NCBI GenBank assembly: GCA_032358255.1
Contig: JAULBX010000003.1
Span: forward strand, 1 to 64,000
Source of the DNA: Heterotrichella gracilis
Lineage: Eukaryota > Sar > Xanthophyceae > Tribonematales > Xanthonemataceae
DNA: 64,000 nucleotides
Direction: 5' to 3'
Shown: piece after piece, positions 46,605-59,400 of the stretch
Layout: each line of letters begins with the position of its first letter
Position numbering within the stretch: the stretch's first letter is position 1
The notes under the pieces: generated by a model
What the model saw: the letters and a program-made list of their open reading frames with translations, nothing else
Database searches by the model: none
Told to the model about the DNA's origin: nothing
Position numbers and translations under genes: made by a program

Positions 46605-49600
46605 TCATTGCGCCGCTGCCTTGAGCTCCATGACTGCTCCTGCCAGGCAAACGAGTTCCCTCGGGGTCAGGCTTGGCTGGGAGCCCTTCCTGCACCAGAA
46701 AGGACAAGGGATTGTCATGTTAGTTAGCGGATTGTATGCATGCCAGCAGCACAATGACATCCACATAAGCAGTAGTCTTTGCCAGCCTGCGCCACCTTAC
46801 CTTGCTAAAAAACATGTTTGAAAATAATAAGAGTCTGCAAGATCCTTAGTACAGGACAAGGGGTAGTATTGACACTGTTACTTTACCAGCAAGTCCATAA
46901 TCCCCTCTCAACGTACCTGTCCAGCGCTACAATCGCAGCCATGCACCGCTCCATCTCCCTCGCCAGCTCCCCCATCACCCCCCTGTCCCCACCCATGGAG
47001 GCAGCAGCACTGACCGCCACCTGGCTCACAAGCGCCACCAGCCACGGCATGCCGGAGTTGTTCACGAAAATCTGGGTGGCAAAACTCGTGTCATCCGCCA
47101 CGTAGCGCAGGATCTCCATGGGGCTGATTTCGAAGAAGCCAGTGGCCATGGTGGTGGCGTCGTGGCTGCTCTGGCGGTTTCGGGCGTCATCCAGCGAGGC
47201 GTATTTGTTGCCGTCGGTGCTGCGGTGCACGCGCGAGTCTGAGAGGACCTGCAAAGGGATGAATGGGGAAAAGGATGTCAAATGCAGGAATTCAAATATT
47301 AAATCAAACGCCATGTTATGGGATATGCAAAAGCGAAAAAAGATAGGGGGAAAGAACCGTAAACCCGGATGTGGAAATAGCCTCATGCGCTTGAGTTCCT
47401 TGTGCATCTGATTCATGCAGCGGGTGGTGATGAGGTAGTGCCATACGACACATCCAGGTGCATGGACACGCCCGTGGCAGGGTCCAGGGTAATTACATGT
47501 GCAACCTCCCTGCGTGGCTGCGAGTGCATGCTAAGTATAATACCTAGTTTTATGAGTGTTTCTAGCAATATAACGAGTTGAATGGAATTTTCCACAGCAA
47601 TTTGGTCGCATTCCGATGTCATCAGCAGCATAACCCATCACCAAAGGTCAAGGTTCTCACCATCCCCAGGAACCTCAGCCTGTCCCTGGGCTGCAGCACC
47701 TTTAGCAGCGCATCCAGCGACTCCACGCCCTGTTCTGGGCAGCCGCGCATGGCCTTGAGCATGTGTACATCCGTCTCCATACGCAGGTTGCCCTCCCTGG
47801 GGCTCCTGGTCTTGTTGCTGCTGCAGAACAGCCCAGCGGCCTCCAGGGAACCTGCAGGAAGCATGGTGTGTGGCAGGTCACGAACCAGGGACATGGTTGT
47901 GTCCGCGTGTATGGCGGGCCTTCCTCAATGCGCCTGTCTAGAGACATGTATAAAGCATACACCATGAGCTACGGTATATACACACACACACACACCCATA
48001 CGGCCACACCAACCGTCTCCTAATGTTTGACAACTCCTCCTCACGGCGCCAGAAGTACAACCCAATCCCTCCCCCCCCCCAACGACACCATGCCCCCATC
48101 AACACACATGACTCCTGACCAAGCACCGCACCATAGAGCTGCAGCGCCATCTGCAGCAGGCGCACGCACACCCCCTGCCTTGCGCTCCACTTGGCCAGCA
48201 GCGGGGCCTGCAGCCCGGTGGGGAAGGGCTGGGCGATGCCAAACACCAGCCCCTCCACCACCTGCTTGCGGTCCCAGGGGTCGCTGCTCTGCGGTGGTGG
48301 AAATTGGGGATTGAATTGGGTAGTGTCAGGGATTGACGGTGACTGAATTTCGGAGATTTTTGGCTGGCAGTGGGATGCAGTACCTTGTCCAACTGTACCA
48401 TATTTCTCCATTTTGCAAAGGTATAGAATGCACCAAACACGCACGTAAGACTTGATGCAACAAATGTATGATAACGAGACACCATGGTTATAGATAGTCT
48501 TATCCCATGAATCTATCTGATATGGGCAAGTCCTTCACATTGCCTTCTTAGTAGTGTCCCCACACACATCCACAAGCCTTTCTTTCGGGCTTGAGCACTC
48601 CTTTGGGAGGTCAGGGTTTAGGGTTTGTGCACACACCTCCATGAGCCGCCACACCAGGCTGTTTTTGAGCAGGTTGCGCGCGTCCTCGTCGTTGGCGCGC
48701 TTCTTGTGGGCATCAAACACCTGTGGGCCGGGTAGGCGATGGGTCAATTGGGTGCTATACCATGCTTAATGGGTCACCAGCGATTATATTACATAGTCAT
48801 GCACTTACAAGTATTTCCATCCACATCCATCACCCTATGTTATTTTCAACAGCACGTGCTTGCGTAATACGGAATGATAAATTCTTGCGAATGATTAATT
48901 ATACAATAAAAATGATGGATTTTACTGTTCCTCCCTCCCACCTGCTGCCTGAGGGCCAGGTCAGTGGCCAGCACATTCAGGAAGTGGTGCACCACCAGCA
49001 GCTTGCCCTGCGGCATCCCCTCCAGCTTGCTCATATCGTACCCCCCTCCCTCCTTCTCCCGGGTGCACGCCTCCATCACCTCCTTCAGCACCCGCCAGGT
49101 GGCGCCCACAGCGCCAAATCTGCAGCAAGGGGGAAAAGGGCATGTGATGCATCCACAACAACAGCGTAATGAGAAAGCACGCCGCATTTGGCTAAAATCG
49201 TACCCGTGCCTGCGCCATGTGGCGCACCCACGTCTGCCCCATGTGACCCACACACGCATTTACCTACATGTGCCATCGATGATACCTCAAGAATCTTTAC
49301 CCGACCCTGCACCATGTGATCCAGCTTGGCATGGAAATCCCTGAACCCTAACCCATGCATGATATCCATCCATGCCCGTGGCACCATGCAAGGCTGTCGC
49401 CCGCGTACCGGTGCACAGCTGCAATGGTGGAGCGGGTGCAGGTGCAGTATGATAGCACTCCATGTTGTCCACATGTACCCAGCACGCCGTGGCTCACGTA
49501 CCCGTTGTCAGATGGGCGGTTGAGTGGGTTCCACTGCGCCCGGTCAGACTCCTCCAGGAATGGCTTGCCTGCTTGCGGGTGGCCCTCGGGGTAGGCCTGC

Positions 49601-50867
49601 ACCCGGACCACAGGGAAGCGGCAGGCGATGTCCTCCAGTGCGCTGCAGGCAGGGGAGGCGTGTTCATGCATGTCACACTGACAGAGTCTGGTGTTTTCAA
49701 GGGGCATGGCAGGGTTGGGTTGATGGATGCAAAGCATGCCTGGTCCTGGTATGTATGATGTACCGGGAGGCTGTCAGGGCATTGTGTGGTGTCCTGTTCG
49801 CGTGGGTTCTGGTTGGTTGGCCAAGAAGTGGGGGGCGTAGTTCATGCTCTCCACGCGAAGTTTCAGGTTCCAGCTGTACTGGGCCATGGTGTGACATGGC
49901 AGGTGCCACCATACCTGAACGCCAAGCGGCACACTGTGGGGTCCTCACTGACTTCCAGCAGGGTGACCACATTGTTGACGGTTTCCCTGCAGGCAAACAA
50001 CTGTGACAACGTGCGCAAGTGTGACATCGAGGGTGTTAATTGACACCTTGACTGAATGCAAAGGTAATGGCATTGGTTGCAAAGGAAAGCAAAGGACTGT
50101 GGGACTGTGTATGTTAATCTCTGTTGGTATTGTATCCAGGTAGGCTTACTTCTTGGGGCCAGCACCATCCACAGAGTTGTAGTCCAGCAGGTCTTTCAAC
50201 ACCTCCAGATATGCAAGGACTGCGAGCAGATAGGGCACAGTTACAAGTGTCAAGGAGATGGCACAAACATCAAGGGAAGCAGAACCTCTTGGGGCCAAGG
50301 AGGTTGCCTTGACAGGGCACCTACTTGCATCAACCTGGTCTGCACTCCTCTGCTCTTCCAGGGCCTTCTTCCACGCCCCTTCAGCTGCCTCCCTCAAGGT
50401 GTCTGCTTGCCGTGACCGTTTGGTGTTGTGGGCATGACCCCCGTTCCTGCCACTTTCCAGTCCCTTCCTGGCCCTTTCCAAACCTGGGAAAAGAAACAGC
50501 ATTAACAGCCTAGTGGATCTCCTGCCACAGACCTCTGCAGAGCAATAGACAGGCAACCCACAACTTGTCTGACGGAGAAGGCTGCCTTTTTGCACCTACT
50601 TTCCAAAGGCTTCCACTTTGTGTCCAGCAGCGCATCCCAGTAGCCGGGTATCGTGCTGTATGAACCCTGGGTTGTGGCCATCTCATAGGCTGTCTTGGCT
50701 TTCTTTGTCCACATGTCCGCAAGGCACTGTGGGAACCACAATTGTGTGAAACTATTGACTGTTGAGCATTGGATGAAGGGGCTGACGTACGACAGCTTGC
50801 TTACCTGCTGCCTTCCTGCAGAGCCCACCCTCTTCTGGGATGGCTTGGCTGATGGAGTGGGACCCAT
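46605..50867 (-). CDS. unrecognised 12-exon helical protein
   Basis: Exons 50805-50867, 50600-50726, 50325-50483, 50150-50219, 49915-49986, 49502-49642, 48942-49119, 48637-48720, 48132-48288, 47661-47851, 46917-47248, 46605-46689 join with matching phases into 552 residues, which is strong evidence of a real gene. I do not recognise the family. The sequence is rich in predicted helix (ILAYLEVLKDLLDYN, TVNNVVTLLEVSED, ALLKVLQPRDRLRFLGM, GVMGELAREMERCMAAIVA), as in ARM/HEAT-like scaffolds. There is no signal peptide, membrane span or catalytic motif. The N-terminus is basic (MGPTPSAKPSQKR). The gene is convergent with the MAPK and in tandem with GnT-I. The first Met is the only one upstream of the first splice site in frame. 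Confidence 0.8.
47980..47995. repeat. (AC)n microsatellite
   Basis: Eight AC units within an intron of the minus-strand helical-protein gene. Confidence 0.8.
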
Positions 50868-52051
50868 TGCGCCCTCTTGGACGGCCCGATACGTGATGGG
50901 GGTGCTGGCAGGCTAGTACAAGCGATGCACAAAAACGCCAGTCCGATTCAGCTGTGGATAACCAGTGGCATACGCCTGCGTATGCTTCGATTGAACAGCA
51001 AGACTGGCTGGACCAGGGCCGAGGACTGCGAAGAACCAGAGGGCTGCAACCTGCTTGGAAACACAGATATTTGGAAGTGCTGCCCTGAGTACAGTAGACT
51101 ATCAGTGACTATCAGTGTCGGCCTTCTCTTTCAGGAAAAGGCGGGTCTGTCACTGCCTGCGTTGGCTCAACCGTTGAGTTCAAATTTAGGGTTTTCTGGT
51201 GAAAATGGGGGTTGCTTAACCCTGTCCTATTTATTACCTTGGTAAGTGCTCTGGCTCCGGAACCGTGTTTAGATTTCTTTCTGTTTGCTAGGCACTGTAA
51301 AGAGATGGTTGGGAACCCCTGCAAGCCTGGAGCAACCTACACAACAAGCACATGGTACCACTAGTGCCCCGCATGCATGAGACGGATTCCAGCATGGAAG
51401 TTATTGCAAAATCCCCTGCGCCACAGGCTGTCGCCACCGCACGCGGGCAAATGCAGGAATCCATTTTGGACCAGCCGCCATCTGTGTTGCACATCAGCAT
51501 CAGCATGTCCCCAGCTATGCCAGGCTGGAGCCCTTTGGCTACGACTGTAGTGCACTACAAATCTTCGTTGCTAAACGGCCCAAGCCCTTTGCAACACAGT
51601 TCAGGAGTTAAATTAACGTGTTGAGTGGGGTGCATGTAAACGGTGTGGATAGTACTGAGCAAAAATGGCGTGGTATCTTGTAAAAACCCAATTTAATATC
51701 ACTAGACTGGCACTTCCGCTTGCAAGCTGTTGAGTAACTACAAAATGTACGGTAACAAAGCCTCGGTACCTCATATCAGGGGAAATAAAATATTAGCAGC
51801 AGATGGACAATGCGCGGTCCTGCGATATGCAGCTTGTATACCACTGCCATAGCGCACAGACAGCTGCTGCAGCATGCAAATGCCTGGTACAGGGGAAGGA
51901 AATCCAAAAAATACAGAACGCTGTTTGCTCAAACATGTGCATACTTATCGGAGCCAGCACTCCAAATTGAGCTAGAAATCTGAGTGACAAGAGATTACCA
52001 CACAAAGAAAGAAGAGAAAATGTCACACCCATGCTCCCCTGCCCGATGACC
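50868..52051. other. intergenic between helical-protein gene and GnT-I
   Basis: About 1.2 kb with only short chance frames. It should hold the promoter of the 46605-50867 gene and the 3' UTR of GnT-I. Confidence 0.5.
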
Positions 52052-55000
52052 TCAATCTGCATGTAGTGGTATCGCGCGAAGCACTGCAGAAGGCGTCAGC
52101 TTTGTTTTCTCCACGCATGGACATATCCGTGCTGTCGCCCTGTGCCTGGCAGCGCAGCGAGGTTGCACCTGCAGCACATTGCACCATGGGATTGGTTTTT
52201 CATCACCAGGCTGATGCTAAGCAACATACAAACACATGAGGCGGCGGGGTCCAGAGCTGACCTGGCCCACCGGGTCAACAAGTGGTCTAAAACGCACTAA
52301 AATCCCAGTATTGAAAGTGCTTGGCGCTACATGTGCCAAGCTGGCTGCAAATCTGATCTTTTTGCTGAGATGCCATTCGACCAAGAAAAACCCAGAGCCC
52401 ATCATGTTCAGCCAAGGGTTGCAAAATAGTTCCCTTACCTGGGTGACAAGGCACATCTGGTATGTGTCCATTTGGCGGTCCATGACGTAATTGGGGATGT
52501 CAGGCCCAAGCTCCACAGTGCAGCCCTTCTCGCATGGGAAGTGTTTCTTGAGCTCTGTGCAGCTGTTGATGAACCAGAAATCATTGACACTACAAGCAAG
52601 GTCTTTGTGCCTGCGCAACACACATCTTTTCTTCACCACACCCATGCGTGGCATGGCAATGCAACGCATTCACCCCAAGTCAAGTAAATGGCAATGAATG
52701 ATAGCAGGCATCTGCTCAAGGAATGGCGTATTACCTGCACGCATCAGAGCAGTGCTCATTACGCGCGGCCTTGACAGAAACCAGGCCCTCTGTCGGCAAT
52801 ATCTTCAGGCGAGCTGGAACATATGGGCTGAACCGTTGGTCAACCAACAAGAACCTGCATGTTCAAGGCCCGCTGGTTATTGCTGAATACCATGGAAAGC
52901 CTCGATGAAATTTATAACAAAGCAGAACAGAGGCAGAGAAACTAATCCTCAATATGCTGCACAAGCAGAAGAAGTCGGACGTCAACAAGTGGATATGATA
53001 GGTAAGCCCCTGTCAGGATCAAAATAATGCATCTTGCCTGTACAGATGTACAGAACGGCATGCCACTCACTTGGCTCCCTTCCAAGGTATGATAGTCACA
53101 TGCTGGAAGTGGCCTCTAGGGAAGGGCCACGTCCCAAACCGCGCGGAAACCTTTGTGTAGTCTTCAATCTTGTATGGCACAAGGAACGTTGCATTGTTTT
53201 CAAATGTCCTGAACGACTGGCGATCATTCCAGTCAATCTGAGTGGCTGCCGCGATTGCTCCAACAATTTCCTTTTTGTAGTTGGCTTGCAGCAGATATGC
53301 AAGGTTGCCATAGTCTGACACCTGAGGAACACAAATCTCGATGTGATAACGAGAAGATTGCACCATACAGGCTGATAGAGATTTGCAATCTGCTGCAATA
53401 ACCACAAAGCTGCATGCTTCTTGCTGAATGAGTAAAGCAAAGGCACATGCCCTATCCAAAATCTGCGTACAAGTTGCTGGTTCCAGCTCATCGCCATTAG
53501 GTAGCGTTTGAACACCCGCTTGTCCATGTTAGCCCCAACCTCCCCAATGTTCTTGTTGCGGTTCACATCTGGGGCAATGCACTCCCTGCCCTTGGATGTG
53601 GATTCCAATCGCATCCAATGATCCCAGTTGTCCAGTGGCCAGATGGGGCTCAGCTCCAACCACAGTTCTCGGCGCATCATCCAGCCAAGTCCCGGGAAGT
53701 ACGAAGTCCGAAACTGCACAGGGTATGCATAAATCATAGCATTGTTGATTTTACAGCAAATGTACGGAGTGCGTCATGCATGCAATCTGCTCCCTGTCCA
53801 CTCTCCTCACAGTTATAAAACCAAGTGTATTCAAAGTAGAAATTTCGTCATGCAATCAGCTGCCCAGGGTCTTGTAATAGCGATGAGAATGGAAACAAAA
53901 GAGTAAATATGTAGATAAAAGGCATTGAATGTACAGAACCGTGGTTTGCTCACCATGTGTTTGGGATCCAAATCGAATTTGCTGAGCCCGTTGTCATTCC
54001 ATGATGAGATGCACCATATGCTGGGGTCAGCTTCCAGGACGACTGCGGTGGCTTTGAAATACAGGAGGAAATCCGGGCTGAACAGCATGTCATCCTCGAT
54101 GATGACCACATGCGAGTGGTTCTGCTCAATGAAGACCCGATCCAAGCCCCACTTGTAATGCTGGGTAAGCCATGCATGACCTTTCTGCACCAGGTGCACA
54201 CAGCGCTCAGTCCTTCCTACCCCAGGATGGCCCAAGAACGCCTTTCACCACAAAACAGACAAAGTATGGACTTATGGGCACCATTTTGAACCATTTCTTA
54301 GTTGTGCAGAATTTATATGTATTTATATCGCACCCACATGCCCTTTCTTTCATCCACCATCCACCATCCCCACCTGATGTATGCTGATAAGCGGCACCCT
54401 CCCATGCTCCCGATGGCTGAACCCACGCGTGACGGGAGGCGCCAATATCGTTTTCCCCAATCCCTCTACCAGCGCACTGACGTTGGCATCGTGCCCGTCC
54501 TGTGAGGTGCAGCCAGCAATGCGTTCAGGTATGTTCTGGTGCATTAAATGTCTTTATTTACTGAAGTAATGCAATAAGCAATAACACCCCCTCCCAAAAT
54601 AATAGCTTAGCCCGCAGGCGAAGTAGATTTGCAGGCCGCGGCGCCAATCAGCGCGGTTGAATTGGACATATTTCATGCAATTGCACTCATAAGAGCCTCA
54701 CCTGAGAAATGTACACCGTGAACTGGTCAAGCCCTGACAAGCTGGATAGCGACTCCAGCGTCTGCCGCAAGTAGGTTGTGCGGTTGTAGCAGAACAAGAT
54801 GATGGCCGGGTTGTCAAGTTCAAAGGCACTGCCATCACCTGTGACATTGTGCAATTTTCAGGCAATGGGAGAAGGTAAATGCACTGACATTCTCTGGCAA
54901 GGGGGTATATGTGAAAGGGAGTGTTGCCTCGCACCCACGCTCCAGTGTCATGCAGGCGATTGAGTTTTCACTCATCCTGGCCTGACAAGACTTGGCAAGA

Positions 55001-55405
55001 CAGGTGTGGATGGGTAAATTATCCCCTGGTATTTGTTAACCTGGTTGAACTTTTACATGCTTTGGATACCTACCGGTTCTGTCACAATGACCACCCAATT
55101 GGCCAGGCGCCAACCTGGTACTGCTTACCCCCTCCTGCTGCATACATGCAACTGGGCATGGTCTACCACTGCAGCCAGCATGCTGCCAGCCCTAAATACA
55201 CCATACCTGCTATACTGCTCGATGTGAAGCGTGCCGTGCGTGGTTTGCCCCGTTGTCTTGCGGAGCCATCCAGCCGAAACTTGCCGTGGTGGCCGTGGAA
55301 AGGGGCTGTCAGGTCATATGTTGACTGGTGGTGTGACACGAGGAGAATAGCCACCACGAAGAAGAGCACGTTCAGGCCCAATATGGCCCAGATCGCGTGC
55401 CGCAT
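52052..55405 (-). CDS. N-acetylglucosaminyltransferase I (GT13) with GT18-like Cys-rich tail
   Basis: Nine exons: 55207-55405, 54702-54838, 54374-54499, 53954-54184, 53471-53713, 53071-53321, 52735-52854, 52439-52589, 52052-52168, giving 524 residues. It is a type II Golgi enzyme: short N-tail then a membrane span (AIWAILGLNVLFFVVAILLV, residues 4-23). GT13 features: NPAIILFCYNRTTYLRQTL, QDGHDANVS, HVVIIEDDM (the metal-binding EDD near 184-186), SSWNDNG, and PGLGWMMRRELWLEL with DNWDHWMR. GnT-I adds GlcNAc to Man5 N-glycans and opens the complex-glycan pathway. From about residue 397 a Cys-rich module follows (HCSDACR, FWFINSCTELKKHFPCEKGC, TYQMCLV, CAARHRATARICPC) that resembles, from memory, the C-terminal part of algal GT18/MGAT5-like proteins. 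ATG 55405 is the first Met in an otherwise open frame. The gene is divergent from the RAP gene. Confidence 0.87.
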
Positions 55406-56403
55406 TGTGCCCTCACTGGTCTGCAGAGGGGCAGGGCTGCTAGGGTCATGCTCCTTCAAGCCACGCCCTTTGGCCACCAGTAGTGAGGCAGCTTACACGC
55501 CCAAGAGGTCAAAATCTATCCAGCTTGCGATACCTAGGTGCTAAAGGTTGAGCTATGGCTCAAGGAGAAAGTGAAGGACTTGCACTGCAAGTTGCAAAAA
55601 GTGAGATCAGGAAGCCAAGCCAAACTGTTTGCGCCATTGTCCAAAGTTATGTATTGCTCATTGTACTACTTGTACCATGTGTGTTGAATGCGCCTCCTAA
55701 AACGATTAGGTGGTTTTCAGACACCCAAGTGAGGTGCAAGCTGATCCAATTGGGCCGATGGGCTGCTAATGCATGCATGCATCAGATTGGCCATGCACCT
55801 GAAAACTTGAGGCGAGCCAATTCAAGGTTGTTAACGGTGCACCCCAGAAAGAAGTGGGTCTATAGGCGCCAGGCGGTAGGCGTCAATTGTCTTTCAAATG
55901 TTTGCGCACGAGCTCAAAGAACGGCGGACCGCCGTTCATCTGTTGGCGGCCAGCGGCGCCCACCTTATCCGTGGCTGCGCAAGTTGTTCGAAGTGCTATG
56001 AAAAGCACTTGTGTTACCAACACACGGCGCACACGCCCACAACCTATCGTCTCGTAAAGGCCTTTTACGTTGCTGCCCCCCACAACGCGCTGGACTAGGA
56101 ACAAGCGCTTGGAAAACATTCACCAGGGCCAACACAACGTTTCCCCCTACAACACAACACACCCATACCCCGCAAACGTATGACCTATCACGTGATAGGA
56201 CGCGAGTCTGTCCTTTGACACCTCTATCGTCACGCCTGTTTACTCATGCATATAAAAGCAACCGACAGCTGACCCATATCGGGCCCACCCACTTGGCGGC
56301 ATGCTCTCCCTGACGAGCACCAGGGTGTCTCCCTGCGAAACAAGTGGCCGGTTGTCTGCAAGCGAGCGGAGCCTGTGCAAGCCAACGTGCAGCAGACCTC
56401 ACC
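55406..56403. other. divergent promoter region, GnT-I / RAP gene
   Basis: About 1 kb between two head-to-head genes. Includes a short (ATGC)n tract near 55768-55782. No gene recognised. Confidence 0.45.
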
Positions 56404-59400
56404 ATGAGTCCCCAGCCACCATACGGGGAAGCCACGCCTTGGGACCCAAGGTGCGCACCTGCCCTACAAACCCTTACTAACTGGCGTACTATGGTATGCC
56501 TACTTGCACAAATCTCCAGTACGTGTGCCAGAGCTAAGGGGCTTTTACTGGTCTCACAAGCTGGTTGCACTGTATGCCTGTCTCCAGTAGCCACGCCCAC
56601 CCCAGCCTGTCCCAGCAGCAGCTAGTTACCCTGCGCCCAAAACCTCCCACCCCCTAACCTCCGTTGCTCCTTCACTGTCCCACACTCTTCATACCAATAC
56701 TCCGCACGCCCTGGTCACCCTCCCACTACCCATACCTTTTGACGCAAACACACCCCCGAAGCACCCACACCCTTGACACCACACACCCTGCCACACCCAG
56801 GCCACCCCCGCTCGGGCCCAGCGGTTGCCCCGCCACTGGCTCAGCGCCGCAGCAGCCACAGTGGAGCACAGCAGCGTGGGCGAGGGGCAGCTAGGGGGCA
56901 AGGTGGAGGCAGAGCAGCTGTGCGAGGTGCGTGTTGGCCCCTACTGGTCTGCCGTTTACTAGTACACTGCACGCACAGGCAACAGGAGGGCAGACTACAG
57001 GCAGCAGCACCCTATGCCTTAACCCTCAAGAGGGCTCAAGGCAGAAACACCCTATACGTCAACCCTTACGGGGACCCCAGGCGGCAACACCCAGTTATAA
57101 CCTATAGCAGCTGCTGGCAGCTACCCTGGCCGCCCGCTTGGGCCCAGCAAGCAGCACGTATTACAAGCTGCTGGCATCGTTCACCGCATTGAGTACAGTC
57201 TGTCACAGCATATGCACCTGCACCTGCACACAGCAAGGCAAACCCCACTCCATACCCTCACACCGCCACCTAAACGCACTAACACCCTACAGCGCCAGCA
57301 CCTTTCACACCAGTGCGCGACAACTCCCACACACAAATACACTTGACACCAGCGTGCGACAACTCTCACACGCAAATAACCCACTCACCACGCCCTGACC
57401 TCTAACACCGCCCTCCCCAGGTGCTATGGTCGGAGCGCTTTAAGGTGTCCCCTTCCAGCCCCTACTACCCCCAGCACCTGCAGGCGCTGGCCACCATCGC
57501 GACCCACCTGCACACCCTCGGCCCCCACCCCCTGTGGCACTTGGTCACCTACCTCACCCAAGCGCACCAGCAGGGGTGCACAGCCACAGCCACAGCCGCA
57601 GAACCCTCCACCAGCGCAGCCACCACCAGCGGGCTGTGCGCGCGGCTGCCACTTGGCGGGCTGTCGGCGCGCGCCGCCGTCCTGGGACCCGCCTGGTCCC
57701 CGGGCCAGGTTGCGGAAATTTTGTATGGCCTGGTGGAGCTGGATGACATTGACGAAGAAGGGTTTTCGGCGCTGGCGCAAACCCTACACAATCGAACCAG
57801 CGGCCTCTCGGCGCTGCAGACCACCAACCTGCTGTTTGCGGTGGGCAGCCTAGGGTTTCGGAACGAAACCCTACTGACCCAGCTGGCGGACACCCTAGCT
57901 ATGAACATCCACGCGGCCCCCGCCAAGGGTTTGGCCAACGCCCTCTGGGGTTTTGCGCGCCTGGGCTTCCGCCCCCGGAACGGGGTGGTCTCCCAGATTG
58001 AAGAAGCTGCCATCGACAACATCAAAAGCTTCACCCCGACCTCTTTGGATACCCTCTTGTGGTCCTTCATCAAGCTGGATCACGTGCTCCCGGGGGTGTT
58101 CCTTGAGCGGCTGAGCGAGGTGGCCCTAGGCATGGCGTCTGAGCTTTCGCCGCGCACAATCACGCTGCAGCTGTGGTGCTACGGCAACCTGGGCCACATC
58201 CCGCAGAACTACCTGGAGTCGCTGGTGCAGGTGCGCATGGGCCAGGGGTTTAGAGGGTGGGTGATTGGGGTTGCATTGTGCCATTGCTGCGCGTGGGGGA
58301 TAGATGGGGGGGATGCTTTCATATGGGAGGATGCAGTGCGGCAGCAGAAGGGCGGGATGCCAGGTGGTATCTGCTGTATGGGGATGGCGATTCTCTGCAC
58401 GGGATCAAGTCGGCGGCAAATTTGGGTGTGCAACTGATTGGGGATACCGTATGTTGCATTGCTAGGTCTGGAAGGCAGGATGTCAGGGATTTGCACTAGT
58501 GCCGGTGCTGCACAGGGGGTTGATTGAGCTGGGATGCGTGGCAAGGAGCATCAGCAGACCTGAAGCCGTCATTCAGATACATGCTTAACAAGAAATCCAG
58601 GCTAATGGCTCAGCAACTGCCAAGTCAACCATCATAATACATCATGGGCCGGCTACATCCAGCCTCCACACCCGCGCATCATAACTGCATATCTGCCGAC
58701 CGTATATAAGAAACCGTATATTCACCTAATTCCATCCCCGCATCGCCCCCACCAAACACGCACTCCTCCCCTGGTGCAGGAATCTGAAAACAAGATCGAT
58801 TCCTTCACACCCCTTGACCTGGCTAACGCCATGCATGGGCTAGCCTCACTGGGCCACGGGCCCACAGGGCTGCTGTCCATCATCGCTGCAAAGGCGGTGG
58901 ACTCGCTACCTGACTTCTCACCTCAGGTGGGGGCCCTAGAATATGTACCTCCCAGTATTGTGATGTATGGTATGTGGACTTGTTGCTAAGGCAGGGGACC
59001 CTCGCTACCTGACTTCTCACATTGGATGAGTGATCTAGCTCGAATGATCTGTGATGTATGAGTAATTTTATGCTGAATCCCGAAATAATAAAAATCAAAG
59101 CCCTGACCAAAACCCTTATCAATCCCTGTTGCAGGCGCTGGCCAACCTGAAGTGGGCCTGCGCCAAGCTGGACTCCTGCACAGCACCAAAACCCTTACAA
59201 AAACCCTCATCAAACCCTTGTTGCAGGCGCTGGCCAATCTGATGTCGGGCTACGCCAAGCTGGACCACTGCACCAAAACCCTAACAAAAACCCTTACCAA
59301 AACCCTATCAAACCTCTCTCACAGGCTCTGGCCAACCTGATGTGGGGCTATGCCAAGCTGGACTACTGCACAGACGAGCTCCTGGCTGCCGCCTCCTCGC

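Noticed and set aside
53041-53070. Natural stop of GnT-I at the TGA after GAK
   Set aside because: The stop lies within a GTGAGT donor; splicing in phase 2 continues into three exons with a coherent Cys-rich module ending at 52052.
59135-59280. Two extra OPR-repeat exons in the RAP gene
   Set aside because: Each has an acceptor and repeat-like coding start but no GT donor before the next acceptor, and they copy the real exon; treated as echoes.
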